Notes under the pieces: model-generated
Seen by the model: only the letters and a program-made list of their open reading frames with translations
The model's database searches: none
Told to the model about the DNA's origin: nothing
Shown here: piece by piece, positions 1-6,586 of the stretch
Layout: each line of letters begins with the position of its first letter
Position numbering within the stretch: the stretch's first letter is position 1
Translations under genes and position numbers: made by a program
NCBI GenBank assembly: GCA_023412695.1
Contig: JAEYNG010000379.1
Coordinates: 1 to 12,482 of the forward strand
DNA length: 12,482 bases
Direction: 5' to 3'
Origin: Planctomycetota bacterium
GTDB taxonomy: Bacteria; Planctomycetota; Phycisphaerae; Phycisphaerales; UBA1924

Positions 1-1010
1 CCCTCGAACTCCTCGCGCGTGATCGTCCGGTCATACGTCTTCCCGCCGCCGAGGTCGATGCGCACACTCGCACGCTCGTCGGTTGAGAGCTTGATCTTCA
101 CCGCCTCCGCGAACTGCCGCAGCGCAACGCGCGTCTCCGGGTCAAACTCCGGCGGCGCAGGCGTCGCGTCACTGCCGCGCCCCAGCAGTGCGTGAATTTC
201 CCGCGTGAACAGCGCGACCAGCGCGTGGTCAAAGTCGTCCCCGCCCAGGTGCGTGTCCCCCGCCGTCGAGAGCACCTGGAAGATGTCCGCGCCAAGTCCG
301 CCCTCGCCCCCGCCCGGCGTCAGACGCAGCACGCTGACGTCGAATGTCCCGCCGCCGAGGTCGTACACGATCACCACCTGCGGGCTGGTCGAGTTGACAC
401 CGAGCCCGTACGCCAGCGCGGCCGCGGTCGGCTCGTTGACGATCCGCACGACCTCCAGCCCGGCCAGCCTGCCCGCGTCGCGCGTCGCCTGGCGCTGCGC
501 ATCGTCGAAGTACGCCGGCACGGTCACTACCGCCCTGCGCACCTCTATACCGAGGGCCTTGCTCGCCTGCTCCTTCAGGCGGCGCAGGATGATCGCGCTG
601 ACTTCCTGCGGCGAGATGATCCTGCCCGGCGCATCGTCCCCTCCGGGCAACTGCACACGCGCCGTCTGGTGCTCGCCCTCCACGACCTTGAACGACAGAT
701 ACGGCACGTCCGCTGCGGCGTCGCGCACGCTCCGCCCCATCAGCCGCTTCACGCTCGACACCGTGCGCTCGGGGTATCGCACCGCGTCGGCGCGTGCGTC
801 ATAGCCGACCGCCTCGACGCGGCCGCTGCCGTCGGCCGCGAACCGCACCACGCTCGGCAGCGTCGCGCGGCCCTGTTCATCGGGCAATATCCGCGGGCGC
901 ATCGCGTCCGGGCCATCTCCCCACCCGGCGATCGCCACCAGGCTGTTCGTCGTGCCCAGGTCGATCCCGACGATCAGCTCGGGCGACTGTGTTGTGCGCT
1001 GCTCGGCCAT
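1..1010 (-). CDS. Hsp70-family chaperone (DnaK/HscA-like), partial: C-terminal part outside window
   Basis: This is an ATP-dependent cytoplasmic chaperone that would bind unfolded or client proteins with J-domain and nucleotide-exchange partners, none of which is encoded here. It starts at ATG 1010, with AAGG about 7 bases upstream. The 336 visible residues cover most of the nucleotide-binding domain: phosphate-1 loop GIDLGTTNS (15-23), SSVKRLMGR, VPAYFDDAQRQATRDAGRLAG, NEPTAAALAYG, phosphate-2 loop DLGGGTFD (217-224), GGDDFDHALV and IKLSTDERA. The substrate-binding domain is lost at the window edge. The residue after GTTNS is Leu rather than the Cys usual in housekeeping DnaK, and the VGYDARADA-like segment also recalls HscA. 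A secondary Hsp70 is therefore more likely than the main DnaK, but the subfamily is not settled. It lies 40 bases downstream of the SLC13 transporter gene on the same strand, so co-transcription is plausible. Confidence 0.93.
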   Translation of the reverse strand, partial: MAEQRTTQSPELIVGIDLGTTNSLVAIAGWGDGPDAMRPRILPDEQGRATLPSVVRFAADGSGRVEAVGYDARADAVRYPERTVSSVKRLMGRSVRDAAADVPYLSFKVVEGEHQTARVQLPGGDDAPGRIISPQEVSAIILRRLKEQASKALGIEVRRAVVTVPAYFDDAQRQATRDAGRLAGLEVVRIVNEPTAAALAYGLGVNSTSPQVVIVYDLGGGTFDVSVLRLTPGGGEGGLGADIFQVLSTAGDTHLGGDDFDHALVALFTREIHALLGRGSDATPAPPEFDPETRVALRQFAEAVKIKLSTDERASVRIDLGGGKTYDRTITREEFE

Positions 1011-1021
1011 CGACAGACCTT

Positions 1022-1051
1022 AGCCCGACACCCGCGAGCGCGGGCCGGGCT
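1022..1051 (-). repeat. Bulged GC-rich inverted repeat between transporter stop and Hsp70 SD
   Basis: The outer arms AGCCCG (1022-1027) and CGGGCT (1046-1051) enclose the inner arms CCCGCG (1031-1036) and CGCGGG (1039-1044). In the minus-strand RNA this makes a bulged hairpin of about 11-12 pairs. It starts in the transporter stop codon and ends directly beside the AAGG that serves the Hsp70 start. There is no U-tract, so it is not a standard intrinsic terminator. It could modulate read-through or Hsp70 translation. Confidence 0.5.
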
Positions 1052-2637
1052 CACTCTCCGACGATCCCCAGCACCCACGGCCCCAGCAGCCACATCGCCG
1101 CGATGATCACCACGGCGCACAATCCGTCCATCCAAATGCCGGCCCGCATCATCCGGTGCATGCCGATCCGGCCCGTCGCGAAGACAATCGCGTTGGGCGG
1201 CGTCGCGACCGGCAGCATGAACCCGCAGCTCGCCGCAAGCGCGGCGGTAAGCATCAGCAGCATCGGGTCGAGGCCCATCGCCGGGCCGACCGCCGCGAGG
1301 ATCGGCATCAACGCCGCCGCAATGGCGGTGTTGCTCGCCAGCTCGCTCAGTGCGATCACGCCGATCACCAGCACGCCGATCATCAGCAGCATCGGCAGCC
1401 CCGCGAGCGAACCAAAGAGCGAGCCGAGGTACTTGTCGCAGCCCGTCGCGCTCATCGCCGCCGCGAGGCTCAGCCCGCCCCCGAAGAGCAGCAGCACGCC
1501 CCACGGCAGCTTCTCCGCATCGTCCCACGTGATGACCGCCCACCGGTCGTGATCGCCGATGGGGATGACAAACAGCAGCACCGCCGCCGCGATCGCGACC
1601 GTCGAGTCCGCGATCCACGGCGAAAAGCCGCCGTCGTCGCCGATCGTTCCGAGACCCAGCAGCCGGCACAGCGGCACGCGCAGCAGCCACCACGCGACGG
1701 CGAAGAAGAACACGCCCATCACCGTCGCCTCGGCGCGCGACAGCTTCCCGAGGCCCCGCCGCTCGCGCGCGATTAGTTCCTGCCCGCCGGGGATCGCCGG
1801 CGCGTGGACGGGGTGCAGCACGCGCGTCAGCAGCAGCCACGCCGCGGGTGCGAGCACGAGAATCAGCGGCACGCCGAACATCATCCACCCCGCGAAGGAG
1901 ATGGACCGGCCCAGCAACCGTTCGGCGTTCTGGATCATCACGCCATTCGGCGGCGTGCCGATCGGTGTGCCCAGCCCGCTCAGGCTCCCCGCGTAGGCGA
2001 CGCCGAGCAGCATGCACAGCGCGAAGCGTTCAACGTCCGCGCGGCTCCACCCGTCCTCGCCGCTCTCCGCCGCCAGCCGCTCGGTCATCGCGATCACGCT
2101 CGTCGCGATCGGCAGCATCATGATCGTCGTCGCGGTGTTGGAGACCCACAGGCCGATGAGGATCGTCGCCGCCATGACGCCGCCGACCATCATCGCCGGC
2201 TTCGTGCCGACGATGCTCAGCGTGAGCAGCGCGATGCGCCGGTGCAGGCCGCTCTTCTCCATCGCGATGCCGAGCACAAACCCGCCGAGGAACAAAAAGA
2301 TGATCTCGTCGGCGTACGGTGCCGCCGCCCCTTTCATGTTGGTCACGTTCAACACCGGCAGCAGCACCAGTGGCAGGAGCGCGGTCGCGGAAACGGGGAT
2401 CGCCTCGGTGATCCACCACACGACCATCCACGCCGCCATCGCCAGGCACCGCCGGCCTGGTTCCGACAAAAACGTCGCTCCAGCGCCGTCCGTGGCGGTC
2501 TCCCCACCCGAAACCGAACCTGTGACGTTCCCAAGGAGTAGGTATACCAAGAGGGCGGCGAGGGGGCCCGAAACCAACCCGACCCGCTGTACGAACAGGA
2601 CGGGTGAAGACGTGTTGGTGGCGGGTTCACCGAGCAT
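1051..2637 (-). CDS. SLC13/DASS-family sodium-coupled anion (dicarboxylate/sulfate-type) symporter
   Basis: This inner-membrane protein of 528 residues should import di- or tricarboxylates, or sulfate, coupled to sodium. It has the length and two-fold repeat of the divalent anion:Na+ symporter family. The first half carries SNTAT at about 166-170 and TPPN at about 228-231. The second half repeats them as SNTA at about 435-438 and TPPNA at about 479-483. In known DASS structures these SNT and TP-containing hairpin tips form the sodium and substrate site. Many hydrophobic segments are visible, including WMVVWWITEAIP (70-81) and FLFLGGFVLGIAMEKSG. The start at ATG 2637 is backed by AAGAGGA about 8 bases upstream. 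The substrate cannot be read from sequence. The Hsp70 gene follows after 40 bases. A perfect GC hairpin sits just upstream of the SD. Confidence 0.93.
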   Translation of the reverse strand: MLGEPATNTSSPVLFVQRVGLVSGPLAALLVYLLLGNVTGSVSGGETATDGAGATFLSEPGRRCLAMAAWMVVWWITEAIPVSATALLPLVLLPVLNVTNMKGAAAPYADEIIFLFLGGFVLGIAMEKSGLHRRIALLTLSIVGTKPAMMVGGVMAATILIGLWVSNTATTIMMLPIATSVIAMTERLAAESGEDGWSRADVERFALCMLLGVAYAGSLSGLGTPIGTPPNGVMIQNAERLLGRSISFAGWMMFGVPLILVLAPAAWLLLTRVLHPVHAPAIPGGQELIARERRGLGKLSRAEATVMGVFFFAVAWWLLRVPLCRLLGLGTIGDDGGFSPWIADSTVAIAAAVLLFVIPIGDHDRWAVITWDDAEKLPWGVLLLFGGGLSLAAAMSATGCDKYLGSLFGSLAGLPMLLMIGVLVIGVIALSELASNTAIAAALMPILAAVGPAMGLDPMLLMLTAALAASCGFMLPVATPPNAIVFATGRIGMHRMMRAGIWMDGLCAVVIIAAMWLLGPWVLGIVGE

Positions 2638-2655
2638 CGAAAGCGTCCTCTTGAG

Positions 2656-2674
2656 CCCGCGGCCCGGCCGCGGG
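2656..2674 (-). repeat. Perfect 7-bp inverted repeat in the transporter 5' leader
   Basis: CCCGCGG (2656-2662) and CCGCGGG (2668-2674) flank the 5-base loop CCCGG. In the transporter mRNA this hairpin ends a few bases before the AAGAGGA Shine-Dalgarno sequence. It could influence ribosome access, or it could be an operator in the 133-bp divergent gap shared with the phosphatase gene. No confident -35/-10 pair was found in this gap. Confidence 0.45.
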
Positions 2675-2770
2675 TCAGGATTGTGAGCTTACGCCATCCG
2701 CACTGTGACCAAAGTCCGTGTCTCGGACGTCCGAAGTGTCGATAACGGGGTCCGGGCAAGGAGCGTGATC

Positions 2771-3352
2771 ATGAGGCTGTTCATCGTCAGGCACGCCAAG
2801 GCCGCGGACCTGCCGCTCACGTCGAGCTGTTGCGGGAACCTTCCCCAGCGCTGCGCACCCGCGACCGATTTTGACCGCCCGCTGACCGCCCGGGGCCGCC
2901 TGCAGGCGCAGTTCCTCGGCCGCTGGCTCACCACCGCCGACCGCAAGCCCGATCTCATCCTCGTCAGCCCCGCTGTGCGTGCGCAGGAGACCGCAGGTCT
3001 CGTGCGCGAGAAAGTCATCACGGAGCTTCGCACCGTGCCCGAGCTCGCCATCGACCGCCCCGTGAGCGAGGCGCTCGAACTCATCCAGGCCTTCGCCAAC
3101 ATCCGCAACCTGATGTTCGTCGGCCACAACCCACAGCTTGGCGAGCTGCTGGGCGTGCTCGCGTGCGGCCTCCCGCCGCAGCAGCTCACGATGCGGACCG
3201 GCGACCTCGTTGGGCTCGACATCCGCGCGACAGATCCTGTCGGCTCCGCAAAGATCGTCGAGCGTCAGCGGCTCGATGAGAACGCCGCGCTCGATGAGTC
3301 GCTCATCGAGGCGACGATCATTGAGCCACGCCGCCCCGCCGCGAAGCGCTGA
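2771..3352 (+). CDS. sixA: SixA-like phosphohistidine phosphatase (histidine phosphatase superfamily)
   Basis: This cytoplasmic phosphatase is likely to remove phosphate from phosphohistidine, as E. coli SixA does on phosphotransfer proteins. It has 193 residues. The N-terminal MRLFIVRHAKA supplies the catalytic His8 in the RHA motif. DRPLTARGRLQA follows, then SPAVRAQET with the phosphate-binding Arg70, and VGHNP with the second catalytic His119. I chose ATG 2771 because AAGGAG (2758-2763) lies 7 bases upstream and the family begins immediately at the beta strand before RHG/RHA; an in-frame start at 2705 would add 22 unrelated residues. About 15 extra residues with three cysteines (SSCCGNLPQRC) sit between RHAKA and DRPLT, where SixA proteins are usually shorter. 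Its partner protein is not in the window. It converges on pdxA with a 3-base gap. Confidence 0.88.
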   Translation: MRLFIVRHAKAADLPLTSSCCGNLPQRCAPATDFDRPLTARGRLQAQFLGRWLTTADRKPDLILVSPAVRAQETAGLVREKVITELRTVPELAIDRPVSEALELIQAFANIRNLMFVGHNPQLGELLGVLACGLPPQQLTMRTGDLVGLDIRATDPVGSAKIVERQRLDENAALDESLIEATIIEPRRPAAKR

Positions 3353-3355
3353 CCG

Positions 3356-4507
3356 CTACCGCACCTGCCTCGCCGCGATTTCGAGCGCCAGCTCGATCGC
3401 CGCGCGCATCGACGCCGCATCCGCGGCGTTCTTCCCCGCGATGTCGAACGCCGTGCCGTGCGCCGGCGATGTCCGCACCACCGGCCCGTTCGGCCCGCGT
3501 AAGCCCACCGTCGTGTTCACGGTGCGCTCGCGGTCGAGCAGCTTCACCGGGATCAGCCCCTGGTCGTGATACATCGCGACCACCGCGTCGTACCGCTGCT
3601 TCGCCGCGGCGACGAACACCGCGTCCCCCGGCACCGGGCCGACCGCGTCGATCCCCGCACGCACCGCCAGCTCGATCGCCGGCGTGATGATCCGCTGCTC
3701 CTCCTCCCCCATCAGCCCGCGCTCCCCCGCGTGCGGGTTCAGCCCGCACCCCGCGATCCGCGGCCGGCCCGGGTTCCCCGCCGCCGAGCCCGCGCCGGTC
3801 CTCCCCATCTCCATGCACGCCTGGTGCGTCAGCTCGATCGTGTCGAAGACGCGCCCGATGCTCAGGATCTCGGGCACGTTCGCCAGCGGCACATGCACCG
3901 TCGCAAGCGACACGACCAGCACCGGCCCGACGAACAGCATCGCCACGCGTTTCGCCCCGCACCGGGCCGCGAGAAGCTCCGTGTGCCCCGGGAACTTCCG
4001 CGCCCGCGACGAACCGGCCATGTCCCAGGCTTCCTTGGCGATGGGCGAAGTCACAAGCGCATCCGCGGCACGCGGGTCGCCTTGCCGCATCATCGCGCAC
4101 GCCAGCGCATCCTCGACCCAGCGGAAGCTCGCCGCGCCCCCCGCCTTGGTTGGCCCCGGCAGCGTCTCGAGCAGCGACTCGTCGAGCTCGAGCGAGCTCT
4201 CCTCGAGCACCACCACGTCATGGTGCAGGCACGCCAGCGGGATCGCCGGCCCCCCACCGTGCTCGCTGTCCTTGGGCGAGCTCGAGCTGTACGCCGCACG
4301 CCACCAGTACGGCTCGATCCCGGCGTGCTGGGCCGCGAGGTGCATCGCGTACGCCCAGCCGAAGACACTGAACCTCGCCCGCCCGCGGAGAGAACGGTCC
4401 GCCAGCGCCTTGACCACGACCTCGGGACCGATCCCGCACGGGTCACCCATCGACACCGCGATCACCGGCCGCGGATCGCTGCTCAGGCTGTCGGGGGGAA
4501 GGCCCAT
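3356..4507 (-). CDS. pdxA: 4-hydroxythreonine-4-phosphate dehydrogenase PdxA
   Basis: PdxA oxidises 4-phosphohydroxy-L-threonine with NAD; the product decarboxylates to the amino ketone that PdxJ condenses into pyridoxine 5'-phosphate (DXP-dependent vitamin B6 route). The 383 residues show VSMGDPCGIGPEV (18-30), TSPIAKEA, FPGHTELLAAR with His175, CGLNPHAGERG with His259, AMYHDQGLIPVK with His314 and TSPAHGTAFDIAGKN (346-360). The three histidines match the divalent-metal ligands known in E. coli PdxA. It is about 50 residues longer than E. coli PdxA. The extra length is an N-terminal extension, a Ser/Lys/Gly-rich insertion at about 73-90 extended by an acidic stretch (about 98-115), and a Gly-rich insertion at about 237-249. 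ATG 4507 has no clear SD sequence, so the start is less certain than the identity. The paralogous PdxA2/DUF1537-linked family is unlikely because no kinase partner lies nearby. Confidence 0.93.
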   Translation of the reverse strand: MGLPPDSLSSDPRPVIAVSMGDPCGIGPEVVVKALADRSLRGRARFSVFGWAYAMHLAAQHAGIEPYWWRAAYSSSSPKDSEHGGGPAIPLACLHHDVVVLEESSLELDESLLETLPGPTKAGGAASFRWVEDALACAMMRQGDPRAADALVTSPIAKEAWDMAGSSRARKFPGHTELLAARCGAKRVAMLFVGPVLVVSLATVHVPLANVPEILSIGRVFDTIELTHQACMEMGRTGAGSAAGNPGRPRIAGCGLNPHAGERGLMGEEEQRIITPAIELAVRAGIDAVGPVPGDAVFVAAAKQRYDAVVAMYHDQGLIPVKLLDRERTVNTTVGLRGPNGPVVRTSPAHGTAFDIAGKNAADAASMRAAIELALEIAARQVR

Positions 4508-4579
4508 GCCGAAGGGTAGATGTCGCTCCCCGGGCGGCCACGCAACGTCCGAGAACCACGGAAGATGTGCGGTCTATAC

Positions 4580-4595
4580 AACCGGTCGCCCGGTT
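4580..4595. repeat. Short inverted repeat in the pdxA/FKBP divergent gap
   Basis: AACCGG (4580-4585) and CCGGTT (4590-4595) flank the loop TCGC, directly beside the AT-rich TCTATACA (4573-4580), which could serve as part of a -10 box on either strand. It lies centrally between the divergent pdxA and FKBP-like genes and could be an operator. Short GC palindromes are common by chance in this DNA. Confidence 0.3.
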
Positions 4596-4674
4596 CGCCG
4601 ATACCAATGACCCCGGCCGGCCGCTGTGCCCGCCCGCGCTCCCGCATTGTGTTGTTCGTCAGGAGACTCGATCC

Positions 4675-5292
4675 ATGCCCCGCCTGCCCATCGCTTTCAT
4701 CGCCGGTTCGATCATCGCCGGCTCGCTCGTTATCTTCGGCTGCGCCAACAAGGACGGTGCGAAGCCCGATACCGTCGAAACGGCCGACAAGTCAACCGCG
4801 GCCGCGGATCCCAAATCCACGGACACCGCCCAGCCGTCCCAGCTCAAGGGCCTCGATCCCGCGCCCGCGCTGTCGCGCATGGACATGGGCAACGGGCTTG
4901 TCATCGAGGACCTGAAGATCGGCGCCGGCGACACCGTCTGGCCTAACGGCATGGCGAAACTCCAGATCAAGGGCTGGTCAGTCGTGACTGGCAAGAAGTA
5001 CTGGGACACCGCCGAGGTCGGCGGGCCCAAGGAGATCAATCTCGCCAAGGCGATGAAGGGCCTGCAGGAGGGTGTCCCGGGGATGCGCGTCGGCGGCAAG
5101 CGCCGGCTCCACATCGGCCCGGACAAGGCCTACGGCTTCCGCGAGGTGAAGGACGAGAACGGTGTCGTCGTCGTTCCGCAGCTCACGCCCATCGTCCTCG
5201 AGATCGAGGCGATCGAGTCGCTCAGCAAGCTCAAGACGACCAGCGAAAGCGGCGGCCTTGAGCAGTCCGCGCCCAGCACGCCTCAGAAATAG
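4675..5292 (+). CDS. FKBP-type peptidyl-prolyl isomerase-like lipoprotein
   Basis: This is a predicted envelope lipoprotein of 205 residues that would assist folding by proline cis-trans isomerisation. ATG 4675 is preceded by AGGAG (4661-4665). The signal peptide ends at a lipobox IFGC with Cys23. A Lys/Asp/Ala-rich linker (24-65) leads to one FKBP domain (about 72-183): GNGLVIEDLKIGAGD, KKYWDTAEVGGP with the conserved Asp111, GLQEGVPGMRVGGKRRLHIGP (pieces of the central helix and strand, 129-149) and KAYGF with the conserved Tyr153. Several proline-pocket positions differ from FKBP12: the Tyr of HYTG becomes Ile in QIKG, Trp59 corresponds to Leu130, and Phe99 to about Leu175. Catalysis may be weak, and a chaperone or binding role is possible. 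It converges on the next lipoprotein gene with 6 bases between the stops. Confidence 0.82.
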   Translation: MPRLPIAFIAGSIIAGSLVIFGCANKDGAKPDTVETADKSTAAADPKSTDTAQPSQLKGLDPAPALSRMDMGNGLVIEDLKIGAGDTVWPNGMAKLQIKGWSVVTGKKYWDTAEVGGPKEINLAKAMKGLQEGVPGMRVGGKRRLHIGPDKAYGFREVKDENGVVVVPQLTPIVLEIEAIESLSKLKTTSESGGLEQSAPSTPQK

Positions 5293-5298
5293 TCGACG

Positions 5299-5745
5299 CT
5301 ACTCCGGCTCGGTCGCCCAGTGCTCACCGGGTACCGGCGCCAGCGTTCCGGGCCCGTCGCGTTCAACGCGGATGTTCGGCCGCGCCCCGACCGCTTTCGC
5401 GCCGTACGGACCGGGCGGGTCGAGCTCGAACCAGTAGTGCACGATGCGACGGAACGACGCGTGCATCGGCTCGACCTGCAACCGCACGATCGACTCCCCC
5501 TCGCTCTCGAAGCCCTCCTCGTCCTGCAGCCGCACCCGGACGATCTTCCCCGGCTCGACGTCGAACACCTCGCCGGGCTTCAGCGTGCGCGGGTCCATCC
5601 CCCCTTCCCGCGGCCCGCACCAGAACCGCACCCGCAGCATCACGTCCGTCTCGTTCCGCACCCACGCCGTCCGTGCGTCCGCGCACCCGCCCAGCAGCGC
5701 CGCCGCGAGCACGAGCAGACACGCAGGTGATATCAGTCTTCTCAA
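5299..5745 (-). CDS. Predicted lipoprotein of unknown function
   Basis: The protein has 148 residues. A basic N-terminus (MRRL) and hydrophobic stretch run into a clear lipobox LLGGC with Cys21, so export and lipid anchoring are well supported. The mature part is mostly beta-like and begins TAWVRNETDVMLRVRFW, a pattern suggesting an immunoglobulin-like or beta-sandwich fold. A repeated PGEVFDVEPGKIVRVRLQ segment follows, with a proline-rich C-terminus. I do not recognise a family. The start is TTG 5745, which overlaps the upstream stop as TTGA. No in-frame ATG/GTG keeps the lipobox, so the TTG start is firm. It is the last gene of a three-gene minus-strand cluster and is probably translationally coupled to the gene before it. 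Confidence 0.72.
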   Translation of the reverse strand: MRRLISPACLLVLAAALLGGCADARTAWVRNETDVMLRVRFWCGPREGGMDPRTLKPGEVFDVEPGKIVRVRLQDEEGFESEGESIVRLQVEPMHASFRRIVHYWFELDPPGPYGAKAVGARPNIRVERDGPGTLAPVPGEHWATEPE

Positions 5746-6008
5746 TCCGCGGCCCTCTCTCTCGGCGTGTCCGGCCCACCTGACGCGGGCCGCCCGTCCT
5801 CCGGGACGACCTCGACCTCTTCGATCACCGTTCGCCGCAGGATAACGCGCTGCCCATCCGCCGTCACCGCGTCACGCTCGGTGGTTTCCTCACGCACCAC
5901 CGTCCGCGGCGGCTCGCGCTGCGCCGCCGGGTCCGTAGCGATCCCCCGGGCGATATGCCCGAAGAACTCCCCCAATGACCTCATGATGCCCTTGGGCTGC
6001 TCAGCCAT
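5742..6008 (-). CDS. Small soluble protein of unknown function, 88 residues
   Basis: This is the middle gene of the small envelope cluster. I chose ATG 6008 (MAEQPKG) because GGAAG lies 9 bases upstream. The in-frame starts TTG 6044 and ATG 6041 would overlap the preceding stop codon but have no SD and add a dozen unconvincing residues. The N-terminal 25 residues (IMRSLGEFFGHIARGI) could form an amphipathic helix. A charged segment rich in Arg, Glu and Thr follows, then GQRVILRRTVIEEVEVVPE, which looks like paired beta strands, and a disordered Pro/Gly tail. There is no signal peptide or membrane segment. The family is not recognised; synteny with a membrane protein and a lipoprotein suggests an envelope-associated role. 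Confidence 0.62.
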   Translation of the reverse strand: MAEQPKGIMRSLGEFFGHIARGIATDPAAQREPPRTVVREETTERDAVTADGQRVILRRTVIEEVEVVPEDGRPASGGPDTPRERAAD

Positions 6009-6040
6009 GCACTCAAGCTTCCGCACACCGGTCCGCGGCA

Positions 6041-6319
6041 TCAAGCGTCGCGTACCAGCACGCGGACATTCCGGCGGCCCTCATCATCGGGCCCGATCCC
6101 CCGGCGCAGGCCCATCGCCCACCGCCGTACCCGCATTGCGATCAGCCCCACTGTGAACACCACCACCGCGAAGAGGATCAGCGGGAGCAGGAGCAGGAAG
6201 ACCACCAGCCCCAGGAGCGACGCCAAGGCCATAAGCAGGCGTAGCCGCCAGGTCGGTGCCTGGAACGCCGCCGCGCGAACGCGGACCGTCTCGAAGATGC
6301 TCCCGGGGATCGGTCCCAT
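6041..6319 (-). CDS. Small membrane protein of unknown function, 92 residues
   Basis: A 35-residue hydrophobic block (about residues 28-62, LLMALASLLGLVVFLLLLPL onward) is long enough for two tightly packed transmembrane helices with a Pro at the turn. It is flanked by basic residues on both sides (WRLR before, RVRRW after). A short Arg-rich cytoplasmic-type C-terminus follows. I chose ATG 6319 because AGGA lies about 6 bases upstream and the protein begins with a normal amphipathic leader; a longer in-frame start at 6367 has no SD and would reach to within a few bases of the upstream terminator. It is the first gene of the minus-strand cluster, with the next gene's start 33 bases beyond its stop. 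Function unknown. Confidence 0.62.
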   Translation of the reverse strand: MGPIPGSIFETVRVRAAAFQAPTWRLRLLMALASLLGLVVFLLLLPLILFAVVVFTVGLIAMRVRRWAMGLRRGIGPDDEGRRNVRVLVRDA

Positions 6320-6372
6320 GAACGATCCTACGGAATTCGATCCCGCGCCGTGCGGAAATCCGCCCAAGTCCC

Positions 6373-6412
6373 AAAAAACAAGGACCCTTCGGTTTGGGCC
6401 GAAGGGTACTTG
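6373..6412 (-). terminator. Intrinsic terminator (hairpin plus U6), minus strand
   Basis: ACCCTTCGG (6384-6392) and CCGAAGGGT (6399-6407) form a perfect 9-bp stem with a 6-base loop. CAAG (6379-6382) and CTTG (6409-6412) extend it beyond one mismatch. Read on the minus strand, the stem is followed immediately by six T residues (complement of A6 at 6373-6378), the canonical form. On the plus strand there is no T-run. It lies about 54 bases upstream of the ATG of the small membrane protein and downstream of no minus-strand gene. It therefore ends either a small RNA or an attenuated leader transcript. Confidence 0.72.
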
Positions 6413-6555
6413 ACGGGACGAGCGGGTCCCGGTTGGTCAATGGATGCACGGACGCGCGCGTGACTGGCTTCGCAGTCCTCCGCATTCGGCTGGGCTGTAG
6501 GCGGCCAAACGCCCCCAACTTCCCGACCGAGCGTGCGCTGTCTGCGCAAGTCAAG
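6373..6555 (-). ncRNA. Candidate structured small RNA or 5' leader with attenuator
   Basis: A minus-strand transcript starting near 6551 and ending at the U-run would be about 180 nt. Its ends can pair: GTCAAG (6550-6555) with CTTGAC (6409-6414). Between them lie four short hairpins: TGCGC/GCGCA (6534-6548), TCGG-GGG/CCC-CCGA capped by GGCG/CGCC (6486-6530), GACTG/CAGTC (6462-6477) and CGGGAC/GTCCCG (6414-6431). The intrinsic terminator follows. There is no convincing protein-coding frame here. Either a free small RNA or a regulatory leader for the downstream envelope operon would fit. No known RNA family was recognised. GC-rich DNA makes short stems cheap, so this rests mainly on the terminator. 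Confidence 0.38.
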
Positions 6556-6557
6556 AG

Positions 6558-6586
6558 ATTACATCGGTTTAGGTTTGACACAAGAA
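6558..6586 (-). promoter_or_regulatory. Possible minus-strand promoter for the structured RNA/envelope operon
   Basis: TGTAAT (plus-strand ATTACA, 6558-6563) matches five of six bases of the -10 consensus, in an AT-rich patch that stands out from the surroundings. Upstream -35 candidates are weak: TTCTTG at 17-bp spacing (6581-6586) or TTGTGT at 14 bp. Transcription would begin near 6551, at the start of the structured region. It overlaps the plus-strand TTGACA element. Confidence 0.33.

Noticed and set aside
192..2541. Several long open frames on the plus strand opposite the Hsp70 and transporter genes
   Set aside because: High GC keeps antisense frames open. Their products are Arg/Pro/His/Ser-rich with no domain, while the minus strand encodes clear Hsp70 and SLC13 motifs.
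2705..2770. ATG 2705 as start of the phosphatase
   Set aside because: ATG 2771 has a strong AAGGAG and begins exactly at the family's first strand; the extra 22 residues match nothing.
3566..4610. Two plus-strand frames over 300 codons antisense to pdxA
   Set aside because: PdxA metal-site motifs on the minus strand are unambiguous; the opposing products have biased, low-complexity composition and no SD.
6373..6555. 6S RNA, SRP RNA or a tRNA
   Set aside because: The length would suit 6S RNA, but I see multiple small hairpins rather than one long rod with a central bubble. There is no SRP GGAAG/GNRA tip pattern and no T-loop or cloverleaf on either strand.
6084..6581. Minus-strand frame of 165 codons covering the terminator and the membrane-protein gene
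   Set aside because: It is out of frame with the well-supported membrane protein, runs through the hairpin-U6 terminator and has no recognisable domain.
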